Source: Winogradskyella sp.
GTDB taxonomy: Bacteria; Bacteroidota; Bacteroidia; Flavobacteriales; Flavobacteriaceae
Reading direction: 5' to 3'
Length of the DNA: 64,000 nt
NCBI RefSeq assembly: GCF_028282165.1
Contig: NZ_JANQIM010000024.1
Span: 120,126-184,125 of the forward strand
The notes beneath the pieces were generated by a model. It made no database searches. It was not told where the DNA came from and saw only the letters and a program-made list of their open reading frames with translations. Below are positions 44,836 to 52,916 of the stretch, in pieces. Each line of letters opens with the position of its first letter. The stretch's first letter is position 1. A program made the position numbers and the translations under genes.

Positions 44836-46050
44836 ATGATTTTAGAAATGAAAGTGCCTTCGCCAGGCGAGTCTATTACAGAAGTGGAAATAGCTGAATG
44901 GTTAGTTTCAGATGGGGACTATGTTGAGAAAGATCAAGCTATTGCTGAGGTTGATAGCGATAAAGCAACATTAGAATTACCTGCTGAAGCAAGTGGTACA
45001 ATTACACTCAAGGCCGAAGAAGGCGATGCCGTTGCCGTTGGGGAAGTAGTATGTTTAATTGATACCAGTGCTGAAGCACCCGAGGGGTCAGAGGTACTAG
45101 CGAAAGAGGAATCTAAAGAAGAAGCCCCTAAAAAAGAAGAAGTGAAAGCTGCACCTGTTGAATCTAAAACTTATGCTACCGGTACACCGAGTCCAGCTGC
45201 AAAGAAAATATTAGATGAAAAGGGGATTGATGCTGCTTCGGTTTCGGGTACTGGCAGAGATGGAAGAATAACAAAAGACGATGCTGTTAATGCTGTGCCA
45301 TCGATGGGAACCCCTACAGGAGGCAATAGAGGGACATCTCGTAGTAAGATGTCAATGTTGCGTCGTAAAGTAGCAGAACGGTTGGTTGAAGCTAAAAATA
45401 CAACGGCGATGTTAACTACTTTTAATGAGGTTGATATGTCGCCAATCTTCGATTTACGTAAGCAATACAAAGAAGATTTTAAAGCTAAACATGGCGTAAG
45501 CCTTGGCTTTATGAGTTTCTTTACTCTAGCTGTTGTAAGAGCTTTAAAGATGTATCCAGCTGTCAACTCAATGATAGATGGTAAAGAGATGATTACCTAT
45601 GATTTTGTTGATATTAGTATTGCCGTTTCAGGACCAAAAGGCTTAATGGTACCGGTTATAAGAAATGCAGAGAATTTGACTTTTAGAGGCGTCGAGTCTG
45701 AAGTTAAACGTTTGGCAATTAGAGCAAGAGATGGACAAATTACAGTTGATGAAATGACAGGGGGAACATTTACCATTTCAAATGGAGGTGTCTTTGGTAG
45801 TATGTTATCAACCCCTATAATTAACCCTCCACAAAGTGGTATTTTGGGTATGCATAATATTGTTGAACGGCCTGTGGCGATTGATGGTAAGGTAGAAATT
45901 CGTCCAGTAATGTTTGTAGCCTTATCTTATGACCACAGAATAATCGACGGAAGAGAGTCTGTTGGTTTCTTGGTTGCTGTAAAAGAGGCGTTAGAGAACC
46001 CGATAGAATTATTGATGGATAACAATCCTAAAAAAGCTCTAGAGATGTAA
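44836..46050 (+). CDS. sucB: Dihydrolipoamide succinyltransferase, 2-oxoglutarate dehydrogenase E2
   Basis: 404 residues carrying the acyl-transfer core of the 2-oxoglutarate dehydrogenase complex. One N-terminal lipoyl domain ([13 protein letters not shown], modified Lys near residue 43), an acidic/basic hinge ([19 protein letters not shown]), the E3/E1-binding domain ([27 protein letters not shown]) and the catalytic domain (170-404) with [16 protein letters not shown] near residue 370 including the active His and Asp. Ends at a strong terminator. Confidence 0.97.
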   Translation: MILEMKVPSPGESITEVEIAEWLVSDGDYVEKDQAIAEVDSDKATLELPAEASGTITLKAEEGDAVAVGEVVCLIDTSAEAPEGSEVLAKEESKEEAPKKEEVKAAPVESKTYATGTPSPAAKKILDEKGIDAASVSGTGRDGRITKDDAVNAVPSMGTPTGGNRGTSRSKMSMLRRKVAERLVEAKNTTAMLTTFNEVDMSPIFDLRKQYKEDFKAKHGVSLGFMSFFTLAVVRALKMYPAVNSMIDGKEMITYDFVDISIAVSGPKGLMVPVIRNAENLTFRGVESEVKRLAIRARDGQITVDEMTGGTFTISNGGVFGSMLSTPIINPPQSGILGMHNIVERPVAIDGKVEIRPVMFVALSYDHRIIDGRESVGFLVAVKEALENPIELLMDNNPKKALEM

Positions 46051-46067
46051 AAAATCAATGAATAACT

Positions 46068-46105
46068 AAAAAAGCGCAATTCTTAAATGGAATTGCGCTT
46101 TTTTT
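46068..46105. terminator. Strong bidirectional terminator after sucB
   Basis: AAAAAAGCGCAATTC (46068-46082) pairs with GAATTGCGCTTTTTTT (46090-46105), with a 7-base loop. It serves sucB and, on the minus strand, the 37-codon ORF at 46141-46254. Confidence 0.9.
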
Positions 46106-46140
46106 TACTCCTAACTGAAGAAAAGAGCAACTAACTAAAA

Positions 46141-46254
46141 TTAACTAAAAAAATTAACAGCTACATTGGCTGTGATTACTACAATAGAACTTACAACTAA
46201 AAGTATCATAAATATTCTATCCCTTTTTGCGGTATTGTTTTTCATTGTCTGCAT
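46141..46254 (-). CDS. 37-residue single-span microprotein
   Basis: Short frame MQTMKNNTAKRDRIFMI... ending VAVNFFS, with a basic N-terminus (K-N-N-T-A-K-R-D-R) and one hydrophobic stretch of about 20 residues (MILLVVSSIVVITANVAVNF), as in single-pass inner-membrane microproteins. A second Met at residue 4 (46245) is an alternative start. It lies just downstream of the second tandem small-RNA candidate's terminator and just upstream of the bidirectional terminator, so it is in a defined slot. No homolog could be searched; real translation is unproven. Confidence 0.45.
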   Translation of the reverse strand: MQTMKNNTAKRDRIFMILLVVSSIVVITANVAVNFFS

Positions 46255-46265
46255 AAATCTATGTT

Positions 46266-46340
46266 ATAAAAAAGCTCTGAACTAAGATCGGCCCAGAGCT
46301 TTTTAAAAATTTAATCTGAGGCGTTGATTAATAGCTTTGT
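46266..46340 (-). ncRNA. Candidate small RNA, unit B (second of tandem pair)
   Basis: Predicted ~75-nt minus-strand transcript. Its promoter region begins with the palindrome at 46371-46386. The transcript begins roughly 38 bases beyond the palindrome centre (an estimate) and ends in a hairpin of AAAAAGCTCTG with CAGAGCTTTTT (46268-46304) plus T's. Its leader holds GCTATTAATC, which also occurs at the same distance from the palindrome in unit A (TTATTAATTA). There is no ORF of note inside. Evidence is architectural only. Confidence 0.5.
46268..46304 (-). terminator. Terminator of small-RNA unit B
   Basis: AAAAAAGCTCTG pairs with CAGAGCTTTT around a 14-base loop (AACTAAGATCGGCC). The minus-strand read has T-run TTTTTTAT after the stem. 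Confidence 0.7.
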
Positions 46341-46370
46341 AAAATTCCGAATAATTATAATGCGACACTA

Positions 46371-46386
46371 TACGTAGAACTACGTA
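46371..46386. promoter_or_regulatory. Perfect palindrome TACGTAG-AA-CTACGTA, copy 1
   Basis: 7-base arms and a 2-base centre, identical to copy 2. It lies about 38 bases before the expected start of small-RNA unit B, the usual place for an activator site. Likely operator of a dimeric regulator, most simply the LuxR-type one encoded at 46549-47172. Confidence 0.65.
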
Positions 46387-46403
46387 TTTTTTTAATTTTT
46401 TTC

Positions 46404-46498
46404 AAAAAAAGTAAAGAGCCCCGAACAACGTTCGAGGCTCTAATAATCCCCTAAGAACTAATTAATAGCTCGTTATTAACCCTTAATTAATAACAATG
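46404..46498 (-). ncRNA. Candidate small RNA, unit A (first of tandem pair)
   Basis: Predicted ~95-nt minus-strand transcript placed immediately after the response-regulator gene. The leader has TTATTAATTAAGGG, and the 3' end is a hairpin AGAGCCCCGAAC...GTTCGAGGCTCT (46415-46442) followed by a T-run on the minus strand (46404-46410). Ungapped alignment with unit B gives 50 matches over 66 positions, starting with an identical 20 bases. No ORF is apparent. The transcript start is estimated, not seen. Confidence 0.5.
46415..46442 (-). terminator. Terminator of small-RNA unit A
   Basis: AGAGCC(CC)GAAC pairs with GTTCGAGGCTCT, with minus-strand tail CTTTACTTTTTTTG. It is a good rho-independent hairpin although no protein gene ends here. 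Confidence 0.7.
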
Positions 46499-46529
46499 TA
46501 AATGTCATAAATAAAATAATGCCATACTA

Positions 46530-46545
46530 TACGTAGAACTACGTA
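46530..46545. promoter_or_regulatory. Perfect palindrome TACGTAG-AA-CTACGTA, copy 2
   Basis: Identical to copy 1 and 159 bases from it. It ends 3 bases before the response-regulator stop codon, so the promoter of unit A is packed right against that gene. Confidence 0.65.
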
Positions 46546-46548
46546 TTT

Positions 46549-47172
46549 TTAGAGATATTTTAGATTTTCTTTGGCAAAGAAATACAAACTTGCTGATTTT
46601 GAGTCTAATGCAAGTTTGCGTCTAATGTTATTTTTATGTTTTTCTACTGTTCTTACCGAAATAAAGAGCTCTTTTGCTATTTCGGTAGCTGTTTTATTGG
46701 CGCCAATGAGCCTAAAAATTTTGGTTTCAGCTTGGGTTAAGGTGTCTAATCCTTTTGGTGCTTCGTCTACTTCGATATAGGCCAAAAGCTCTGGGCTAAA
46801 ATAAGGTCTGTTTTTAACAACTGAAGATATACAATTTTCTATTTCGTCTAAGGCAAATTCTTTTAGTACATAACCGTAAATTCCAAGTTTCTTGGCTTCG
46901 TTATATATTTTTTCGTCTTTTTCGAAAGTAATAAGTATAATCTTGGTTGTAATTTTAGCTTGTATGCACTTCTCGGCGATTTGCAAACCTGTGTAAAAAG
47001 GCATTTTTATATCTAAAATGGCGATTTGTGGAACATGAGCCTTTATCAATGTGAGTGCTTCTTTACCATTTTTGGCACTCGCTAAAACATTAAATCCATT
47101 TTCAGACAAAAAGTCTTCAAGACCTTTTAGAACCAAAGGATGATCATCTGCAATTATGATGGTTGGATTCAT
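46549..47172 (-). CDS. LuxR/NarL-type response regulator
   Basis: 207 residues. The receiver domain (1-120) has the acidic pair DDHP, phospho-acceptor Asp54 in IAILDIKMPFYTG and a Thr/Lys pair (ILITFEK, YVLKEF). The LuxR-type HTH is at 144-190 (LTQAETKIFRLIGANKTATEIAKELFISVRTVEKHKNNIRRKL). No histidine kinase is adjacent, so it is an orphan in the window. Directly downstream are two identical palindromes and two small-RNA-like units it may control. It shares a strand with the upstream retropepsin-like gene, 33 bases away. Confidence 0.94.
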   Translation of the reverse strand: MNPTIIIADDHPLVLKGLEDFLSENGFNVLASAKNGKEALTLIKAHVPQIAILDIKMPFYTGLQIAEKCIQAKITTKIILITFEKDEKIYNEAKKLGIYGYVLKEFALDEIENCISSVVKNRPYFSPELLAYIEVDEAPKGLDTLTQAETKIFRLIGANKTATEIAKELFISVRTVEKHKNNIRRKLALDSKSASLYFFAKENLKYL

Positions 47173-47205
47173 TATGCAATTAATTCAACTAGGGATTTAA
47201 ATATA

Positions 47206-47673
47206 CTAAGAATCTTTAGGTAATGAAATTTCTTTTAGTTTTAAGTAAAGATATTTTTTTTCGTAGTCAATAATGGCCTTCCCTTTTTTTAGAACATCAG
47301 CACCAATAATACCATCTACAGGATCAGCATTATGGTTTATAAGCCCGTTGTTAACATGCGAAAGGTTGAATAAAATTAGGGCGACACGATTTTTTTTCCA
47401 AGTCCCAATTCTTAAGTTATTTGAATTAGAAATCTGTGTGGACATATTAGAAGCACCAGCACCAACAGCTTTTATTTCAGAATCTTTTACTTTAAGGTTA
47501 AAACGGTTTATAGCCTCAAAACCAACACAGCTACTCGAGGCACCAGTATCTAAAATAAATCGTCCTTTGACACCGTTTATAGAAGCTCTAATTTCAAAAT
47601 GATTGGTTTTGGTGAGTTTGAGCTTTATCTTAGAGTAGCCTTTATCAATAAGAAAATCTTTTAATGGTTCCAT
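47206..47673 (-). CDS. Retropepsin-like aspartic protease
   Basis: 155-residue clan AA aspartic-protease-like protein without a signal peptide. The active-site motif is LDTGASSSCV (Asp42-Thr43-Gly44-Ala45), followed by the flap-like region and a conserved DGIIGADVLKKGKAIIDYEKKYLYLK C-terminal block. One catalytic Asp means it must dimerise, as in retropepsins. It starts the unit preceding the LuxR-type regulator gene, so a proteolytic input to that regulator is possible but unproven. Cytoplasmic. Confidence 0.88.
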   Translation of the reverse strand: MEPLKDFLIDKGYSKIKLKLTKTNHFEIRASINGVKGRFILDTGASSSCVGFEAINRFNLKVKDSEIKAVGAGASNMSTQISNSNNLRIGTWKKNRVALILFNLSHVNNGLINHNADPVDGIIGADVLKKGKAIIDYEKKYLYLKLKEISLPKDS

Positions 47674-47721
47674 TTTTAAAATTTGTGCAAATATAATATT
47701 CTAAACGATTATTTTTGAAAA

Positions 47722-48489
47722 ATGGTTATAACAGATACACATACGCATTTATACATAGAGGCTTTTGATGAAGATAGACGAGAGATGATCGAGAGAGCCC
47801 TAGAGGGTAACGTCACCCGTTTTTTTATTCCAGCTATAGACTCCCACTACACGGAATCAATGCTACAGCTTGAAAAGGATTTTCCTGAGCATATTTTTTT
47901 AATGATGGGATTGCACCCTACACATGTTAAAGCCAATTTTAAAGAAGAATTAAAACACGTAGAGCATATGCTTCAAAAGCGAAAGTTCTATGCCATTGGT
48001 GAAATAGGTATCGATTTGTATTGGGACAAAAGTACTTTAGATATTCAGATTGAAGCTTTTAGACATCAAATAAGTTTAGCAAAACAATATAGGCTGCCGA
48101 TTGTTATTCATTGCCGTGATGCTTTTGATGAAATTTTTAGTGTTTTAGAACAAGAGAAATCAGAAGATTTATTCGGTATTTTTCATTGTTTTACTGGGAC
48201 ATTAGAAGATGCACACAAAGCCATATCCTATAATATGAGATTAGGAATTGGGGGTGTAGTGACCTTCAAGAATGGGAAAATAGATCAATTTATTAATCAA
48301 ATAGATTTAAAACATATTGTCCTGGAAACAGATGCACCTTATCTGGCCCCTAAACCATATCGTGGTAAAAGAAATGAAAGCCTATACATTAATAAGGTAT
48401 TAGAAAAATTATCCGAACTTTACGGAATAAGCAAGCAAGAGATTGCAAAAATTACAACTGAAAATTCAAAACAAGTATTTGGTATTTAA
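47722..48489 (+). CDS. tatD: TatD-family metal-dependent hydrolase
   Basis: 255-residue TIM-barrel hydrolase with DNase/exonuclease activity in characterised members. Metal ligands are visible: TDTHTHLYI (His-x-His) at the start, IGEIGIDLYWD near residue 91, VIHCRDAFDE near residue 130, IFHCFTG near 155 and LETDAPYLAPKP near 202. The C-terminus is the typical ITTENSKQVFGI. The asparaginase gene starts 3 bases downstream, suggesting co-transcription. Confidence 0.94.
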   Translation: MVITDTHTHLYIEAFDEDRREMIERALEGNVTRFFIPAIDSHYTESMLQLEKDFPEHIFLMMGLHPTHVKANFKEELKHVEHMLQKRKFYAIGEIGIDLYWDKSTLDIQIEAFRHQISLAKQYRLPIVIHCRDAFDEIFSVLEQEKSEDLFGIFHCFTGTLEDAHKAISYNMRLGIGGVVTFKNGKIDQFINQIDLKHIVLETDAPYLAPKPYRGKRNESLYINKVLEKLSELYGISKQEIAKITTENSKQVFGI

Positions 48490-48492
48490 TAT

Positions 48493-49518
48493 ATGAGAAA
48501 ACCCAATATTTTACTTATATATACAGGTGGTACAATTGGAATGGTAAAAGATGCAGATACTGGCGTTCTTAAAGCTTTTGATTTTGATAGTTTATTAGTA
48601 AGAATTCCGGAAATAAGATTGTTAGAGTGCGTTATAGAGACTGTGTCCTTCGAGGAACCCATAGACTCTTCAAATATGAATCCAATATATTGGGAAGCCA
48701 TGGCAAAGATCATAGAAGCCAATTACGAAAAATTTGATGGTTTTGTGGTATTGCATGGTAGTGATACCATGAGTTATTCGGCTTCTGTTTTGAGCTTTAT
48801 GTTAGAAAACTTAGAAAAACCAGTCGTATTTACAGGATCTCAATTGCCCATCGGTGATTTACGAACGGATGCCAAAGAAAACCTAATTACGTCAATTCAA
48901 CTAGCGTCCCTTCATAACGATAGAATTCCTGTAATTCGAGAAGTGTGCCTGTATTTTGAATATAAACTCTATCGGGGAAACAGAACCACTAAGATTAATG
49001 CCGAGCATTTTGAAGCTTTTGATTCACCAAATTATCCAACATTGGCAGAATCGGGTGTTCATTTAAAAATTAATGATGAGCTTCTGCGAAAAGAAAAATA
49101 TAAAGAAAAACTTATTGTAAGAACCCAATTAGATACAAATATTGGAGTATTGAAATTATTTCCAGGCATTTCGGAGCCTCTAGTGCAAGCCATCTTAAAT
49201 ACAAAAGGTTTAAGAGGTCTAATTATTGAAACCTATGGATCAGGAAATGCAACAACGGAAAAATGGTTTATAGATTTGCTAGAGAAAGCTATCAATAGGG
49301 GTTTGCATGTTATTAATGTTACCCAATGTTCAGGTGGTGGCGTTATAATGGGAAAGTACGATACAAGTTCCCAGCTGGAGCATATAGGTATTATATCTGG
49401 TAAGGATATTACAACAGAAGCTGCAGTAGCTAAATTAATGTACCTCTTGGGTTATAATATTAGCTCTGAAGAATTCCAATTCTATTTTGAAAAATCACTA
49501 AGAGGCGAAATGACTTAA
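48493..49518 (+). CDS. ansA: Type I L-asparaginase
   Basis: 341 residues. Converts asparagine to aspartate and ammonia in the cytoplasm (no signal peptide). Motifs are IYTGGTIGMVKD (catalytic Thr) near residue 8, VVLHGSDTMSYSASVLSFML (Thr and Asp of the second triad) near residue 87 and VFTGSQLPIGDLRTDAKENL (Lys) near residue 113. Cytoplasmic type I (AnsA-like), not the secreted type II. It follows tatD by 3 bases. Confidence 0.95.
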   Translation: MRKPNILLIYTGGTIGMVKDADTGVLKAFDFDSLLVRIPEIRLLECVIETVSFEEPIDSSNMNPIYWEAMAKIIEANYEKFDGFVVLHGSDTMSYSASVLSFMLENLEKPVVFTGSQLPIGDLRTDAKENLITSIQLASLHNDRIPVIREVCLYFEYKLYRGNRTTKINAEHFEAFDSPNYPTLAESGVHLKINDELLRKEKYKEKLIVRTQLDTNIGVLKLFPGISEPLVQAILNTKGLRGLIIETYGSGNATTEKWFIDLLEKAINRGLHVINVTQCSGGGVIMGKYDTSSQLEHIGIISGKDITTEAAVAKLMYLLGYNISSEEFQFYFEKSLRGEMT

Positions 49519-49592
49519 AATTAACGACACAAATTTTAGTGTTTAAAGTTTTTTTTGTTATTTGGCACACCGTAATTTTTATCAAAACCTAC

Positions 49593-49680
49593 AGAGAGGT
49601 GGCCGAGTGGTCGAAGGCGCACGCCTGGAAAGTGTGTATACTCCAAAAGGGTATCGAGGGTTCGAATCCCTTCCTCTCTG
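49593..49680 (+). tRNA. tRNA-Ser (GGA anticodon)
   Basis: 88-nt class II tRNA. Acceptor AGAGAGG (49593-49599) pairs with CCTCTCT (49673-49679) plus discriminator G. Anticodon stem CACGC/GTGTG encloses the loop CTGGAAA, giving anticodon GGA (reads UCC and UCU). The long variable arm (TATACTCCAAAAGGGTATC) and T-loop TTCGAAT confirm a serine tRNA. CCA is not encoded. Confidence 0.97.
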
Positions 49681-49755
49681 CTTAGATTTTAGGAAAAGGT
49701 TACATTATTTTTTTTATCTTTAACACTTTAACTAATAAAATTAAGATTAAGAACA

Positions 49756-50526
49756 ATGAAAAGATTATTTTCTATCCTCGCCATAACCTGTTTAATGGCT
49801 ATCGGAACTGTTAACGTTAATGCAACGACTTTAGCGTCTACAACTGCAACAGCTACAGTAACTAGTGTAACTCAAGATGACGCTTCAGACGCAGATTTGA
49901 GTTTCCATCAAGAATTAAAAAAGCGTTTTATTGAAGGTGGCCCAGGCTTTATGGGTATTGTACTATTATGTTTAATTCTTGGTCTAGCGATTGCTATAGA
50001 GAGAATTATCTTCTTAAATCTTTCAACTACAAATACTAAAAAACTAACCCAAAATGTAGAAGATGCACTAGCATCTGGAGGAATTGAAGCAGCTAAAGAA
50101 GTGTGTAGAAATACAAAAGGGCCAGTTGCCTCTATTTTCTATCAAGGTTTAGACAGAGCAGATGAGGATATTGATGCGGCAGAAAAGGCTGTAGTAGCTT
50201 ATGGTGGAGTTCAAATGGGACAATTAGAAAAGAACGTATCTTGGATTTCCTTATTTATTGCCTTAGCGCCTATGCTTGGTTTCATGGGAACGGTAATTGG
50301 TATGATTCAAGCATTCGATAAAATTGAAGCCGCTGGTGACATGCAGCCATCATTGGTAGCAGGTGGTATTAAAGTAGCACTTTTAACTACGGTATTTGGT
50401 CTTATTGTGGCTATTATCCTTCAAATTTTCTACAATTATATTATTGCTAAGATTGATAGTATTGTAAACGATATGGAAGATGCGTCGATCACATTAATGG
50501 ATTTACTGGTAAGACACAAAAAATAA
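49756..50526 (+). CDS. exbB: MotA/TolQ/ExbB proton-channel family protein
   Basis: 256 residues. N-terminal signal-like segment (residues 1-23) and a Thr/Ser/Ala-rich linker, then three core spans (GFMGIVLLCLILGLAIAIERI, ISLFIALAPMLGFMGTVIGM, VALLTTVFGLIVAIILQIFYN). LGFMGTVIGMIQAF is the family signature. It builds the stator of the TonB energising complex with the ExbD proteins encoded downstream. First gene of a four-gene operon. Confidence 0.94.
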   Translation: MKRLFSILAITCLMAIGTVNVNATTLASTTATATVTSVTQDDASDADLSFHQELKKRFIEGGPGFMGIVLLCLILGLAIAIERIIFLNLSTTNTKKLTQNVEDALASGGIEAAKEVCRNTKGPVASIFYQGLDRADEDIDAAEKAVVAYGGVQMGQLEKNVSWISLFIALAPMLGFMGTVIGMIQAFDKIEAAGDMQPSLVAGGIKVALLTTVFGLIVAIILQIFYNYIIAKIDSIVNDMEDASITLMDLLVRHKK

Positions 50527-50544
50527 CAAAGACCACACTAAATT

Positions 50545-51009
50545 ATGTTACATAAAATATTAAGAATAGTAGCTTTAATTCTCAGCGTAGCTGGTATCTT
50601 TTTCTTAGGAAGGATCATAGCTGAAGGCGATGATGAAATTAAAGCAGCGGCTCTAGCAGGTGATACTGCCATCGTTGAGCCAATGGCAATAGTTGCTTAC
50701 ATTATATTAGGACTGGTTTTATTATTTGTGTTGGTTTTTGTAGTTAAAAATCTATTTACAAATACTTCAGGCTTAAAAAATACGTTAATAGGAGTAGGAG
50801 CATTTGCGGCAGTATTAATCATCTCTTATGTGATTTCAGTTGGGCCAGACGAATCTTTTACTGCAGGACTTTACAAGTATGGTGATACTATGGCAACTGA
50901 AAGTGAATCAAAAGTTGTTGGTGGCGGTTTAATCGCTTTCTATATTTTGATCGTCATTGCAGCAGTCTCAATGATTTTCTCTGGAGTTAAAAAAACAATT
51001 AGCAAATAA
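50545..51009 (+). CDS. Integral membrane protein of the exb operon
   Basis: 154 residues with four hydrophobic spans (about 5-22, 45-66, 78-98 and 128-148), acidic loops (AEGDDEIK) and no recognised domain. It is 18 bases after exbB and 7 bases before the first exbD, so it is firmly in the operon. Such a gene between exbB and exbD is seen in flavobacteria. Its role in TonB energisation is unknown. Confidence 0.8.
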   Translation: MLHKILRIVALILSVAGIFFLGRIIAEGDDEIKAAALAGDTAIVEPMAIVAYIILGLVLLFVLVFVVKNLFTNTSGLKNTLIGVGAFAAVLIISYVISVGPDESFTAGLYKYGDTMATESESKVVGGGLIAFYILIVIAAVSMIFSGVKKTISK

Positions 51010-51016
51010 TTAAGGT

Positions 51017-51652
51017 ATGGCAAAAAGAGCAGCACCAGAAGTAAATGCAGGATCAATGGCTGACATTGCCTTCTTATTACTTATTTTCTTCTTAGTAACA
51101 ACAACTATAGAAAAAGATAAGGGATTGTTAAGAAGTTTGCCGCCTATTGATGATTCTGAAGTAGAGCCACCTATAATTAAGCAGAAAAATCTTTTTACGG
51201 TGCTTATTAACCGTCGGAATCAATTGCTCGTAGAAGAAGAGCAAATGGAATTAAAAGATTTGAGACAGGCGGCAATAGATTTCCTTGATAATGGAGGAGG
51301 CACCAATGCAGCAGGTGAAAGTTGTGATTACTGCAAAGGAAAAAGAGACGCATCATCATCTGACCATCCAGATAAGGCGATTATCTCTATGAAACATGAT
51401 AGAGAAACATCCTATGAGCAATATATGGATGTTCAGAACGAACTTGTAGCAGCCTATAATTTCTTGAGAGAGCGTGAAGCAGAGCGTTTGTATAGGAGAT
51501 TTTATCCAGATGCAGAGAATGTTTATAAAGCCATGCTAGCTGAGAAAGAGAAGAACCAGTTTAGCAAGGATACCATTTTAAATGGTCGCATTGATGCTAT
51601 CAAGAAGTTATACCCGATGAAGTTATCAGAGGCAGAACCAGATAAAAGTTAA
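51017..51652 (+). CDS. exbD: ExbD/TolR-family protein (first copy)
   Basis: 211 residues. An N-terminal cytoplasmic segment and single span (MADIAFLLLIFFLVTTTI, with the essential proton-path Asp in MADIAF) precede a periplasmic domain. The periplasmic part is longer than in classic ExbD (about 140) and holds an extra CDYCKGKRDASSS segment with a CxxC. Pairs with ExbB. Second ExbD follows after 12 bases. Confidence 0.93.
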   Translation: MAKRAAPEVNAGSMADIAFLLLIFFLVTTTIEKDKGLLRSLPPIDDSEVEPPIIKQKNLFTVLINRRNQLLVEEEQMELKDLRQAAIDFLDNGGGTNAAGESCDYCKGKRDASSSDHPDKAIISMKHDRETSYEQYMDVQNELVAAYNFLREREAERLYRRFYPDAENVYKAMLAEKEKNQFSKDTILNGRIDAIKKLYPMKLSEAEPDKS

Positions 51653-51664
51653 AAAGTAACAGAT

Positions 51665-52126
51665 ATGTCAAAATTTAAAAAAGGAAAATCAGGAGATTTG
51701 CCGGCGATTTCAACGGCATCCTTACCAGATATTGTATTTATGTTGCTTTTCTTTTTCATGGTAGCAACAGTAATGCGCGATAGTAGTTTAATGATTGAGA
51801 ATGTGCTACCAAGTGCAGATCAGGTAGAAAAATTGAAGAAGGACAGAACAGCATTTATTTATGCTGGTAAACCCAGTAGTTCATTTTCTCAATTAGGAAC
51901 AGAGCCAGTTATCCAATTTAACGATGCAATCATTAGTGTTGAGGAAGTGCAATCAAGCGTATTAGCAGCTCAAGCAGAATTAGTTGAAGAATTACAACCT
52001 AAATTTGTAGTGGGTCTTAAAATAGACAAAAACACACATGCAGGTTTAGTATCGGATATTAAACAAGAACTTAGAAAGGCAAACACATTAAAGGTAATGT
52101 ATATTGCTAATGCTAGAGCAGAATAA
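51665..52126 (+). CDS. exbD: ExbD/TolR-family protein (second copy)
   Basis: 153 residues: cytoplasmic tail, single span (LPDIVFMLLFFFMVATVM, with the conserved Asp), then the periplasmic domain ending KVMYIANARAE. Shorter than the first copy and different in sequence, so the two may form a mixed ExbD pair. Last gene of the operon, followed by a terminator. Confidence 0.93.
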   Translation: MSKFKKGKSGDLPAISTASLPDIVFMLLFFFMVATVMRDSSLMIENVLPSADQVEKLKKDRTAFIYAGKPSSSFSQLGTEPVIQFNDAIISVEEVQSSVLAAQAELVEELQPKFVVGLKIDKNTHAGLVSDIKQELRKANTLKVMYIANARAE

Positions 52127-52150
52127 ACAATAGTCTTAATTTTATACAAG

Positions 52151-52177
52151 AAACGTCCTGATTACTTCAGGACGTTT
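52151..52177. terminator. Terminator of the exb operon
   Basis: AAACGTCCTG pairs with CAGGACGTTT, 7-base loop, T-run following. Confidence 0.9.
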
Positions 52178-52217
52178 TTATTTTATGTCGTTTAAAAGAT
52201 TTTGTAGATTTATCTCT

Positions 52218-52916
52218 ATGAAGAATGCACACTTGGTTTTTATATTTTTGATTAGCTGTTTTGGTTTTTCACAGGATGATGACAATTCGGATAAATCAGA
52301 ACTATACAAGAACTATCGAGAAGATCAATTTTATATTTCGGTTACTTATAATCTTCTAGGTGCAAAACCTAATGATGTCAATCAAAGTGGCTTCTCTACA
52401 GGATTTCATTTCGGTTTTATTAGAGATATGCCAATTAATGAAAAAAGAAATGTAGCTATTGGTATTGGATTAGGGTTGTCTTCAAACTCATATAATCAAA
52501 ATATAGCTATCTTAGAAACCAATAACGAGATCACATTTAACGTCATAGACGAAAGTGAAGTTAATGTCTCTAAGAATAAGTTTACTACTTATTTGTTAGA
52601 AGTACCTTTTGAGTTTAGATGGAGAAGATCTAATGCTACAAACTATAATTTTTTAAGACTATATCCAGGATTTAAGATAGGGTATCTTTTTTATAATTCT
52701 ACAAAGTTTATAAGCGATAGTGGTGATGTAAAATTATCTAATATCGATGAGTTCAATAGGCTTCAATATGGTCTAACACTAAGCGCAGGATACGGAACCT
52801 GGAATTTCCATGCCTATTATGGTCTTAATCCAATATTTGATAATTCGGTAAGACTGGACGGTCAACCTATAGATATGAGATTTTTTAAAATTGGTTTAAT
52901 GTTCTATATACTATAA
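52218..52916 (+). CDS. porT: PorT-family outer-membrane protein
   Basis: 232 residues from ATG 52218; the 11 codons upstream are in frame, but the signal peptide begins at MKNAHLVFIFLISCFGFSQ. The body is a beta-barrel-like protein of the PorT family (GKFYISVTYNLLG-type strands, ending RFFKIGLMFYIL). PorT is a component of type IX secretion needed for exporting proteins such as the one at 1927-3375. Its location after the exb operon fits flavobacterial gene order. Confidence 0.87.
   Translation: MKNAHLVFIFLISCFGFSQDDDNSDKSELYKNYREDQFYISVTYNLLGAKPNDVNQSGFSTGFHFGFIRDMPINEKRNVAIGIGLGLSSNSYNQNIAILETNNEITFNVIDESEVNVSKNKFTTYLLEVPFEFRWRRSNATNYNFLRLYPGFKIGYLFYNSTKFISDSGDVKLSNIDEFNRLQYGLTLSAGYGTWNFHAYYGLNPIFDNSVRLDGQPIDMRFFKIGLMFYIL

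Larger units (their letters stand above)
46321..46545 (-). repeat. Tandem 66-base near-duplicate (46321-46386 and 46480-46545)
   Basis: The two segments align without gaps at 50 of 66 positions. The first 20 bases (palindrome plus TAGT) are identical, then GCATTAT and TTTACA/TATTAAT blocks are shared. The pattern fits duplicated promoters and leader, with transcripts diverging after that. Confidence 0.75.
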
